Assembly: GCF_003478995.1 (NCBI RefSeq)
Contig: NZ_QUGI01000001.1
Location: forward strand, 205,762-269,761
DNA: 64,000 bases
Direction of reading: 5' to 3'
Source: Pseudoflavonifractor sp. AF19-9AC
GTDB lineage: Bacteria; Bacillota; Clostridia; Oscillospirales; Oscillospiraceae
The position numbers were made by a program, and so were the translations under genes. Under the pieces are notes generated by a model. It did no database searches. It saw only the letters and a list, made by a program, of their open reading frames with translations, and had not been told where the DNA came from. Every line of letters begins with the position of its first letter. The first letter of the stretch is position 1. This document shows positions 1-6,569 of the stretch, one piece after another.

Positions 1-396
1 TCGGAGGACAGAAGATACGCATTGGAGCCGGTCACATAGATGTCGCAGTCAAAATCCACCCGGAAGGAATTTACCGCATCCTGCCACTGGTCGATGCGCT
101 GGATCTCGTCAAAAAACAGGTAGGCACGCTTTTTCTCCGGCAGCCGTTCCTTCACATACCGGTACAATTCCTCCGCGGTCATTCGGCGGAAGTCCATGGA
201 TTCAAAATTCATCTCGATGATCTGATCATCGCTTACTCCGTTCTGACGCAGATGAAGGACCATAAGTTTCATCAGACTGGATTTTCCACAGCGCCGGATG
301 CCTGTGATGATCTTGACCGGCTCGGTATCCTGAAACGCGATCAGTCGATTCAAATAAAGATCACGGCGGCGCAGTTCACTTCCGCTTTTCAGCATC
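1..396 (-). CDS. AAA+ ATPase with archaeal-type/DUF4143-like architecture, 5' part only
   Basis: The first 131 codons of a P-loop ATPase are visible; the gene runs off the left edge. The start at 396 follows AGAGGTGAT. Walker A is GIRRCGKSS (residues 32-40), Walker B is YLFFDEIQ (92-99) and the sensor-1 strand reads VTGSNA (121-126). This is the N-terminal pattern of AAA_14 ATPases that usually carry a C-terminal DUF4143 domain. Such proteins are common in gut Firmicutes and Bacteroidetes accessory regions; their cellular role is not established. The C-terminal domain cannot be seen here, so the DUF4143 part is inferred. Confidence 0.85.
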
Positions 397-548
397 GTAT
401 CACCTCTGGTTGGAGTGTAGCATAAAGGCAGAAAAAAATCAAGTTTGTGCTACCGATAGCACAAACTTTCTCAAAAAATAATATTTTTGCTCTGATTCCG
501 ACACTCCCAGAAATGGGCTCCATACAGAGTCAACACGGTTTGCGCTCA

Positions 549-572
549 CAAAACGCTAACAGAATGCTCACA
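549..572. repeat. Imperfect direct repeat, copy 1
   Basis: This 24-nt stretch begins caaaacgctaacagaatg and recurs at 817-840 with two mismatches, 268 bp downstream. The two copies flank the region just left of the tRNA-like fragment. Arm-type integrase binding sites look like this, but no integrase gene is present. Confidence 0.5.
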
Positions 573-816
573 CTTTTCCGGAAAATCTGCTTTGACGGAA
601 AAAATTCCCAAAGCCTTGTGCCGACAGTAAAAACGCCGGAAACTCCAGTAAAATCAAGGGTTTCCGGCGTTCTGAAGGGCGCAGGGAAGCGCTCAAAATG
701 CTCCAAAAGACACCCGCTTCCAAGGACTCGAAATCGTTACTTATGAAGGTGCGATGAAAAACCGCAAAGTCCTGTGCATCAAGGGATTACAGGTTTCAGG
801 AAAAGCCTGAAAAATC

Positions 817-840
817 CAAAACGCTAACAGGATGTTCACA
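817..840. repeat. Imperfect direct repeat, copy 2
   Basis: Second copy of the 24-nt repeat at 549-572, differing at two positions. It ends 46 bp before the tRNA-Ser-like fragment. Confidence 0.5.
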
Positions 841-885
841 GTTATCTAAAGCACGCTTTTTTGCTCCGGCGGTAAAACAGAATAT

Positions 886-926
886 GGAGATGTATCGAAG
901 TGGTCGTAACGAGGCTGACTCGAAAT
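886..926 (+). pseudogene. 5' half of a tRNA-Ser(CGA)-like gene (remnant)
   Basis: The stretch starts with a GGAGATG acceptor-like strand, continues with a serine-type D arm (tcgaagtggtcgtaacga) and an anticodon-loop sequence ctcgaaa that would read CGA (Ser). The 3' side of the anticodon stem (ttgtg) does not pair with gctga, and no T arm or 3' acceptor follows. I read it as a tRNA 5' half left at an integration or deletion scar. It could also be a chance likeness. Confidence 0.4.
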
Positions 927-1274
927 TGTGTCGGTCATTTCTTTGCTTGACCTCGCAACTCCTTGATATTGCTGGAATTTTTGTTTATCTAATGGAAAGC
1001 GCCATTTTTCTCAAAGTCCTCACCTGTCTTGCAGTTTAACATGTGTATGTCCTCCAAAGGAATGTACTCACCTCGGATTACCGAAGTTTTACCTCCTAAT
1101 ACAGACAGGATGTAGGTCAATTTAAGACACTGCCCAGGGCACAAAGTTAATGATCTAACGCATTTAGGACTGTGTAGAGGGTATTTCTCCTCTTCTTTTC
1201 TTCAAGATAAAAACTTTGACTAAAAATACAAAAATACCTAGTTAAATGTGTGCAAATAATACAAGAAAGAGAAT

Positions 1275-1314
1275 CAGCCATGAGCATTGGGAAAATACCT
1301 GCTGCTCATGGCTG
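1275..1314. other. 12-bp perfect stem-loop
   Basis: cagccatgagca (1275-1286) is perfectly complementary to 1303-1314 with a 16-nt loop. No strong T run follows, so a terminator role is uncertain. Confidence 0.4.
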
Positions 1315-1455
1315 CTTTCAAGTCAGGGACTACTATTTAGTGAGACCGACGACTTTTTTCATCAACACTTAGCTTGAACAGGGACTTGGCAGGCCTGCCC
1401 TTTATGCAGGTGCATGAGGAAACTTTTGCTGCAAATGCTCCCATGAAAGCAAAAG

Positions 1456-1475
1456 ACTACCCGCTGCGGGTAGGG
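1456..1475. repeat. Palindromic repeat motif, copy 1
   Basis: Contains the 17-nt near-perfect palindrome ctacccgctgcgggtag (1457-1473). The 20-nt motif recurs at 1537-1556, and the flanking text after each copy is also similar (gacgctacaatg against gatgctatgttg), so the repeat unit is longer than the palindrome. Resembles an IS200/IS605-type or REP-like structure, without proof. Confidence 0.5.
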
Positions 1476-1536
1476 CACGGGGGAGGAAAAGACGCTACAA
1501 TGTAAACAGGGATCAAATACCTGGATAAACAGAAAA

Positions 1537-1556
1537 ACTACCCGCTGCGGGTAGGG
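1537..1556. repeat. Palindromic repeat motif, copy 2
   Basis: Second copy of the 20-nt palindromic motif at 1456-1475, 81 bp further on; the downstream flank is a diverged version of the first copy's flank. Confidence 0.5.
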
Positions 1557-1599
1557 TGCAAAGAGAAAAAAGATGCTATGTTGAACTGTCATCCAGAAT

Positions 1600-2180
1600 A
1601 TGCAAGGAGGTGGAAACACTGAAAACGGTGCTCCTGGTCATGCGGCGGGCATCGTTGGCTCAGGGACTGATGGCCAAGGCGCGGGATGCCCCCGGCCTCT
1701 GTGCTATGAACCGGACTATGACCATGTGGACGCGGCCATCCGCATCCACCAGGCCGCTGGAGCGCTGCTGGAGGTGGCGGAAGCACCGGCGGCGGCGAAA
1801 CAGTCTTCTACATCGAAGACGCTGACTACGACGATGTCGATATCGTCTATACCGTAGACAGCGAGACCCTTGTCCTGAAAACCATTGAGCGGATGAACGA
1901 CAACGACGAATCCCTTTCGATAACCACCTTCCATTACGGATAAGAAGTGGAACTGCCGGAAAGGATCACGGCCTGGCAGGGCGCGTTGCGGACAGTGACC
2001 CTCCAGTTCCTCGACAAAGATGCGACCGAGATCTACCAGATCCCCGCCAATTGGAAATTTGCTGTCGATGATTACTGTCCGTGGAGTACGCTCTATCTCG
2101 ACGAAGCCTGCACCCAGCCGTATGAATATCCGGGAGACGGAACCGATTTCACGGTTTATGTCCGTAACGAAGCGGAATGA
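1600..2180 (+). pseudogene. Degraded gene for an unknown protein (frameshift plus in-frame stop)
   Basis: Three pieces appear to belong together. One open frame from the ATG at 1600 (after AAGGAGG-like context) has a Gly-rich low-complexity start. The next piece, in another frame from about 1770, reads ETVFYIEDADYDD and onward to an in-frame TAA at 1941-1943. Reading resumes in that same frame at 1944 with ELPERITAWQGAL, ending at 2180 with VYVRNEAE. If the TAA were AAA the protein would continue without a break. I do not recognise the family. The last piece could alternatively be a small intact gene from the GTG at 1947, but no good ribosome binding site precedes it. Confidence 0.45.
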
Positions 2181-2288
2181 AATGGTTCTTTTGAAAAAAT
2201 CTGATCCGGTTCGACAAAAATAAGGAATTTTATCTGTCGGGAAGTAAAATTGAGAAAAGCAAATAGGAACAGAACAGGAGGAATTACT

Positions 2289-2843
2289 ATGAAAAAAATG
2301 AATATGTTTTTATTTACAGTTGTATTATTAACAGCGATCCTCGCCGGATGTTCTGGCGGCTCTTCTGGCGGCTCTTCTGCAACTGATCCTGCGAATATTA
2401 CAGGGGAAACCTTTGGAGACGGAAATGTCAGTGCGCTTGTTCCCGACGGATGGATGGGCTTTCACGGCACAGATTACTTTGATGAGTATGAAGAAGGTTA
2501 TGATCCTAATGTGATTCAAATCTGTAAAGGCGCGGAAAGTGAGTGGGATCAACTCACAACACCTTATGTTATGATAAGTTATTTTGGACTTGATAATCTG
2601 GCGTTTGAGCCTTCGAAAGATTTTTATGAAGAAGCTGCAGATATTGAGCCCGTTACGCTCGGAAACTATACCTGGAAGGGATTCACGGCAAAAAGCCTAG
2701 ATACTCCTGTCGCAATCCTTTGGACAGGAGAAGAAGGATCAGAGCAGATACAGCTTATGATTTGTCTTGAAAACGGAGATAAGATAAGTCTTGAAGATGC
2801 AGATGTTCAGGCTATAATATCCAGCATTAATATATCTAAATAA
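2289..2843 (+). CDS. Small secreted lipoprotein, unknown function
   Basis: A 184-residue protein. The start at 2289 is chosen because ACAGGAGG lies at the right distance; an upstream in-frame start at 2250 lacks one. A lipoprotein signal peptide ends in the lipobox LAGC, followed by a Gly/Ser linker (GGSSGGSSA), so it should be anchored on the outer face of the membrane. The rest is acidic and mixed alpha/beta (for example VPDGWMGFHGTDYFDEYEEG). No family is recognised. Its AT-richer codon use differs from the GC-rich core genes to the right, in keeping with the accessory region. A strong terminator follows immediately. Confidence 0.8.
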   Translation: MKKMNMFLFTVVLLTAILAGCSGGSSGGSSATDPANITGETFGDGNVSALVPDGWMGFHGTDYFDEYEEGYDPNVIQICKGAESEWDQLTTPYVMISYFGLDNLAFEPSKDFYEEAADIEPVTLGNYTWKGFTAKSLDTPVAILWTGEEGSEQIQLMICLENGDKISLEDADVQAIISSINISK

Positions 2844-2851
2844 GATGTTCC

Positions 2852-2889
2852 ATAAAAATAACCACACCTTTCGGTGTGGTTATTTTTAT
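2852..2889. terminator. Intrinsic terminator after the lipoprotein gene
   Basis: A perfect 17-bp stem (2852-2868 with 2873-2889) with loop TTTC; the arms are A-rich and T-rich at the base, so it can work in both directions. Confidence 0.85.
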
Positions 2890-3238
2890 GGATACTGTTG
2901 GAAATTAAACTGCTCGGGGCAAGTAAATTACCCCTGCGCCAAGATTTTTGCCTCCGGCAAAAGCGCCGCCCCGCCGTGCAGGCCCTATTCTCTGCCGGCA
3001 TTCATGCTGTTGCGATATTCCCAAATAAGCACGGTGATTCTGATATGCGCTATAATTTGTTATTCCAGATAAAATCGAAGTATAACAATCAGCAATTTAC
3101 GCTCCAGATACTTGTATAGGTCAATATTCATTTGAAGTCAGTGTAATCCTATTTTACCTCGGATTGTTCGTTCGGAAAGAGTGGCCATATAACCGAAATA
3201 GTAGTACACTACCATGCGGACTGCACCAGGTTCTCCTC
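2890..3238. other. Intergenic stretch without recognisable gene
   Basis: About 350 bp. Short frames on either strand lack ribosome binding sites and domains. A GC-rich patch (2915-3000) and an AT-rich patch (3005-3180) abut, which fits a junction of unrelated sequence. I see no RNA gene. Confidence 0.5.
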
Positions 3239-3496
3239 TCATAGGCTGATAGAACAGATGTAATGGATGGGCTGAATATGTCCCGGAGCGGTGCGGTCGA
3301 TCCGCTGGTAGTTCATCGTTCGTATGGGTTTCATCTTCTTGACCATCTGGCCGCCCACGGAGCCGGCCTGCTTGCTGGTCAGGTCGCCGTTATAGCCCTG
3401 CTTCAGGTTGACACCCACCTCGCTGGCGGCCTCCATCTTGAACTGATTCATAGCATCGCGGGCGCTGGGAACCACAGTCTTCTTATTGCTGGACAT
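3239..3496 (-). CDS. Alpha/beta-type small acid-soluble spore protein with unusual C-terminus
   Basis: An 85-residue protein; the ATG at 3496 follows AAAGGAGAG. The core carries the SASP signature: ASEVGVNLKQGYNGDLTS (residues 22-39) and AGSVGGQMVKKM (42-53). These proteins coat spore DNA in the forespore and protect it from UV and heat, so the organism should sporulate. Family members normally end soon after the MVKKMI-like segment. Here an atypical tail (KPIRTMNYQR onward, about 30 residues) follows, in the place where core sequence meets the AT-rich accessory strip. The natural 3' end may have been replaced by rearrangement; functional DNA binding is still likely because the core is intact. 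Confidence 0.85.
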   Translation of the reverse strand: MSSNKKTVVPSARDAMNQFKMEAASEVGVNLKQGYNGDLTSKQAGSVGGQMVKKMKPIRTMNYQRIDRTAPGHIQPIHYICSISL

Positions 3497-3666
3497 AATC
3501 GTCTCTCCTTTGATTGTTTTGATTGATGTTTCTTTTTTTGTTGGATGGAACATCCGAGCATAGCTTTGCCCGCGGAGCGGTTTCTATACTTCTATGGTTC
3601 TGCCTGTTTTTGCTAGTGGATGGTCGGGATAGGACGGGCTGGCCTATTTAACATATAAATAGAAAA

Positions 3667-3696
3667 AACGCCGCCCGTGTAAAAACGGACGGCGTT
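3667..3696 (-). terminator. Intrinsic terminator of the small membrane protein gene
   Basis: A 12-bp stem with one mismatch (3667-3678 with 3685-3696); read on the minus strand it is followed by GTTTTTTCT, so it terminates the gene ending at 3781. Confidence 0.75.
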
Positions 3697-3780
3697 AAGG
3701 AAGTTGGATTTCTTGACGATCCGAGAAGGAACATGGTATAGTGAACCCCGGATCCAAGCCTTTTTTGAATGTGGAGTGCC

Positions 3781-4026
3781 TCACCGGCGCTTCAGCCGGC
3801 GGTTCTGGGGCGGGTCCTCCTTGGACTTGGGACGCAGCACGCGGTAGAAGAGGAGAACAACCCCACACAAAATGACGGCGGCCAGAAGAAGGGCCAGGAT
3901 GTCCACCAAAGGAGAGCTGGTGGCCTCTGCCACCGGTGTGGAGGAAGAACTGCCCTCGGCAAAGACGGGCAGGATGAACAGAGCGGGCACGGCACAGGCC
4001 ATGGCGCGGAAACAGAAACCTTTCAT
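3781..4026 (-). CDS. Small membrane protein, unknown
   Basis: An 81-residue protein with the start at 4026 after AGAAAGGAT. A signal-peptide-like N-terminus (MKGFCFRAMACAVPALFILP, cleavage likely near VFA-EG) is followed by a Ser/Thr-rich stretch (SSSSTPVAEATSS). A single hydrophobic helix (VDILALLLAAVILCGVVLLF) and a short basic tail come next. The arrangement suggests a secreted N-terminus with one membrane anchor and a cytoplasmic basic tail. No family is recognised. It is transcribed away from cutC and has its own terminator on the left. Confidence 0.6.
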   Translation of the reverse strand: MKGFCFRAMACAVPALFILPVFAEGSSSSTPVAEATSSPLVDILALLLAAVILCGVVLLFYRVLRPKSKEDPPQNRRLKRR

Positions 4027-4159
4027 AACAAATCCTTTCTGAAAGGGACAGGCCCTTTCGGCGGGGATGGAGAAGATACGTTGACTATACCACAGTTTTT
4101 TCCTTTCCGCAACGAGGTGCGGGGGAAAGGGGATGAAATGTGGGGAAGGAGCAAAGAAT

Positions 4160-4915
4160 ATGTTGCTGGAAATTTGCGTGGACAGTGTGGAGTCGGCTCG
4201 GGGCGCGGCGGAGAACGGGGCAGACCGGCTGGAGCTGTGCGGAGATCTCATGGTGGGGGGCGTGAGCCCCAGCCCCTTTTTAATTGAAGCGGTACAGAAG
4301 CTGGACATTCCGGTGAATGTGCTGCTGCGGCCACGCTTCGGGGACTTCTGCTACACGCAATGGGAGCGGGACATCCTGCTGCGGGAGGTGGAGCAGTGCC
4401 GGAACATGGGGGTTAACGGCGTAGTGCTGGGGGCGCTGGAGCCCGATGGACGGCTGGACCGGGAACTGCTGGCACAGCTGATTGACGCTGCCGGGCCCCT
4501 CCATAAGACCCTCCACCGGGCCTTTGATCTGTGCCGGGACGCCTCCGAGGGGCTGGAGGACGCGGTGAAACTGGGCTTTGACACCATCCTTACCTCCGGC
4601 CAGGCGGCCACGGCCCCGGCGGGTGCAGAGCTGCTGGCTGATTTGAACCGGCAGGCCGCCGGACGAGTGACCATTCTGGCGGGCAGCGGAGTCAAGAGCA
4701 CCAATCTGGAGGAGCTGGCCCGGCGGACGGGCCTGCGGGCGTTTCACATGTCGGCGCGGCGGGGAGAGGACAGCCCCATGCGCTTCCGGCGCGCCGGAGT
4801 CCCCATGGGTCTGCCTCTGGCGGGAGAGTATGAGCGCTTCTATACTGACCCCCTGGAGGTGAAAAATGCCAGACGAGTGCTGGATCAGCTGGAAAAACAC
4901 CCGATTTCCAGGTAA
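4160..4915 (+). CDS. cutC: CutC family protein
   Basis: A 251-residue TIM-barrel protein. The start at 4160 follows GGAAGGAGC; the in-frame ATG at 4133 has no comparable site. The N-terminus EICVDSVESARGAAENGADR and the segment LELCGDLMVGGVSPS are typical of CutC. The family was named for copper tolerance in E. coli, but a direct copper role is disputed and the true substrate is unknown. Conserved barrel-end residues are present (RPRFGDFCY, HRAFD, LTSGQ). It stands alone here, with the PTS operon promoter starting some 70 bp downstream. No metal-transport gene is adjacent, so the context adds no functional hint. Confidence 0.9.
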   Translation: MLLEICVDSVESARGAAENGADRLELCGDLMVGGVSPSPFLIEAVQKLDIPVNVLLRPRFGDFCYTQWERDILLREVEQCRNMGVNGVVLGALEPDGRLDRELLAQLIDAAGPLHKTLHRAFDLCRDASEGLEDAVKLGFDTILTSGQAATAPAGAELLADLNRQAAGRVTILAGSGVKSTNLEELARRTGLRAFHMSARRGEDSPMRFRRAGVPMGLPLAGEYERFYTDPLEVKNARRVLDQLEKHPISR

Positions 4916-4981
4916 ATGTAAACAAAAAATGAACGGCCGATTTGTGAACCTAACTGAATTATTTATTTCGCAGAAAATCCA

Positions 4982-5008
4982 TTGACATACCTTTAAATTT
5001 TCTATAAT
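4982..5008 (+). promoter_or_regulatory. Promoter of the PTS operon
   Basis: TTGACA (4982-4987) and TATAAT (5003-5008) with a 15-bp spacer, slightly short; the antiterminator leader follows directly. Confidence 0.7.
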
Positions 5009-5024
5009 ATTTGGACAGAAGCTT

Positions 5025-5134
5025 GGATTGTTACCGCGCAAGCGGGCAAAACCGGGACTCACGACATACACCATGTCCTGCCGAGGACTGCTCGGCGGGT
5101 ATCTTTGCGGTGTAAACGGTGAGGCCTGGTTTTT
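5025..5134 (+). promoter_or_regulatory. RAT antiterminator site and overlapping terminator
   Basis: The 29-nt ribonucleic antiterminator at 5025-5053 starts ggattgttaccgc and ends gcgggcaaaacc, matching the LicT/SacT-class RAT consensus. Its 3' end overlaps the base of a long terminator stem: 5048-5062 pairs with 5119-5134 (one mismatch), followed by TTTTTTCTTTT. Binding of the antiterminator encoded at 5186 should stabilise the RAT hairpin and block the terminator. Confidence 0.9.
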
Positions 5135-5185
5135 TCTTTTCCTGCTGGGAAATTGGAAACGGCCATCGGGGAGGGGAGTGCGTCA

Positions 5186-6022
5186 ATGAGCTTTCAGGTA
5201 CTGAAAACCATTAACAACAATGTGGTTAGCTGTCAGGATGAACATGGCTGTGAGTATATCGCCATGGGACGCGGGCTGGGCTTTGGAATCAAAGCCGGGC
5301 AGACCATTGAGCGGGAGCAGGCGGAAAAGATGTTCCGCATCACCGGTCGGGACAACATGGAGCGGCTGAGCAACCTGTTTGCCAGCCTTCCCCACGACCA
5401 GGTGGCCTTCTGTGCGGAACTCATTGAGTATGCCTCCAAGGCGCTGGACCGGAAGCTGAACGAGAGCATCTTCTACACGCTCAGCGACCACGTCTGCTTT
5501 GCTATCCAGCGGATCCAGAACGGCATGTCCTTCACCAACGCCCTGCATACCGAAGTGCGGCTCTTTTACCCCAAGGAGTACGCCGTGGGCTGTTACGCTC
5601 TGGCGGAAATTCAGCGGCGGTTCCAGGTGGAGCTGCCCGAGGATGAGGCGGCCTCCATTGCCCTGCACCTGCTGAACGCGGAGTACGAAAATTCCCTGGG
5701 TATCACCATGCAGGTAACCCAGGCGCTGGGGGAGATGCTCCATGTGCTGGAGCATCATCCGGCCTTCCAGATGGATCGAAGCTCCCTCTATTTTGACGAG
5801 CTGATTGTTCACCTGAAGTTCCTGGCGCTGGACCAGTTTTCTCCCCAGTGCCAGACGCTCCGGGAGAGCCAGTTTGCCCAGCTCATTTCCAGAGCGTTCC
5901 CGGATGACTATCGTCTGGCGGGCATTGTCACCCAGCCTTTGGAACAGGCCAGCGGCAGGAAGCTGACGCCGGAACAGCTGGCCTATTTGACCGTAAATCT
6001 GCACCGGATTCACCGGGCTTAA
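5186..6022 (+). CDS. licT: BglG/LicT-family transcription antiterminator
   Basis: A 278-residue RNA-binding antiterminator with an N-terminal CAT domain (1-55) and two PTS regulation domains (about 65-168 and 170-278). The start at 5186 follows GAGGGGAG. It lies directly behind a RAT site, so it very likely controls its own operon. Conserved PRD histidines are at H102 and H161 (PRD1) and H209 (PRD2). The fourth position, expected to be His (LicT H269), is Asn271 in the motif LTVNLHRI. In LicT, PRD2 histidines receive activating phosphate from HPr, so activation here may differ. Because the operon encodes a glucose-type PTS, the regulator could act like GlcT; the RAT sequence, though, is of the LicT class. 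Confidence 0.9.
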   Translation: MSFQVLKTINNNVVSCQDEHGCEYIAMGRGLGFGIKAGQTIEREQAEKMFRITGRDNMERLSNLFASLPHDQVAFCAELIEYASKALDRKLNESIFYTLSDHVCFAIQRIQNGMSFTNALHTEVRLFYPKEYAVGCYALAEIQRRFQVELPEDEAASIALHLLNAEYENSLGITMQVTQALGEMLHVLEHHPAFQMDRSSLYFDELIVHLKFLALDQFSPQCQTLRESQFAQLISRAFPDDYRLAGIVTQPLEQASGRKLTPEQLAYLTVNLHRIHRA

Positions 6023-6048
6023 TGTTTAAGAAAAGAGGACTCAAGCAT

Positions 6049-6537
6049 ATGGGATTTTTTGACAAGCTGTTTGGAAAGCAAGAAGAGAAGATTGAGATTG
6101 CCGCCCCTGTGGCGGGAGAGGCCGTTCCTGTTACTGAGGTGAACGACCCCACCTTCAGCGAGGAGATTCTGGGCAAGGGCATCGCCATCCGGCCCACCGG
6201 CAACGAGGTGGTAGCCCCCTGTGACGGCACCGTGGAGATGATGTTCGACACCGGTCACGCCGTCAGCCTCACCAGCAGCCAGGGCGCTGAGGTGCTCATC
6301 CACATCGGCCTGGAGACTGTGTCTCTGAAGGGGAAGCATTACACCACCCACGCCGCCAACGGTGATCAGGTCAAGAAGGGCCAGCTGCTCATCTCCTTTG
6401 ATCGGGATGCCATTGCCGCCGACGGGTATGACACCATCACTCCCATCGTCATCTGCAATTCGGACAGCTTTGCCCAGGTGGAGTGCCACACCGGAGCGGT
6501 GAAGGCCGGCGACACGGTCCTCACGTTGAGCAAATAA
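6049..6537 (+). CDS. crr: PTS glucose-type EIIA component
   Basis: A 162-residue EIIA-Glc domain protein. It passes phosphate from HPr to the EIIB domain of the glucose permease. The phospho-accepting histidine is H85 in VLIHIGLETV, and the supporting H70 lies in FDTGHA. The start at 6049 is preferred over the ATG at 6022 because AGAGGA lies upstream; the 6022 start overlaps the previous stop without a ribosome binding site. In many Firmicutes this domain is fused to the permease as EIICBA. Here it is a separate protein, as in enterobacteria, with the permease last in the same operon. Confidence 0.93.
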   Translation: MGFFDKLFGKQEEKIEIAAPVAGEAVPVTEVNDPTFSEEILGKGIAIRPTGNEVVAPCDGTVEMMFDTGHAVSLTSSQGAEVLIHIGLETVSLKGKHYTTHAANGDQVKKGQLLISFDRDAIAADGYDTITPIVICNSDSFAQVECHTGAVKAGDTVLTLSK

Positions 6538-6569
6538 GTGCAGCAGATCTGGAAGGGAGCATCGGAATC

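Larger units (their letters stand above)
397..1599. other. AT-richer intergenic/accessory stretch, no convincing gene
   Basis: About 1.2 kb without a credible protein gene. It holds a 24-bp imperfect direct repeat (549-572 and 817-840), an 11-bp inverted repeat (632-642 with 661-671), a tRNA-Ser-like 5' half at 886-926, a 12-bp stem at 1275-1314, and two copies of a 20-bp palindromic motif near 1456 and 1537. A 99-codon open frame at 447-746 has no ribosome binding site and no recognisable domain. The mixture looks like a decayed mobile-element scar, which is inference. Confidence 0.5.

Noticed and set aside
447..746. 99-codon open frame in the accessory strip
   Set aside because: No ribosome binding site, no domain, crosses an 11-bp inverted repeat, composition unlike a protein.
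1275..1314. Intrinsic terminator
   Set aside because: The 12-bp stem has a 16-nt loop and no T run on either side, so I list it only as a stem-loop.
2890..3119. Small genes after the lipoprotein terminator
   Set aside because: Overlapping 65-80-codon frames on both strands, no ribosome binding sites, one begins inside the terminator hairpin.
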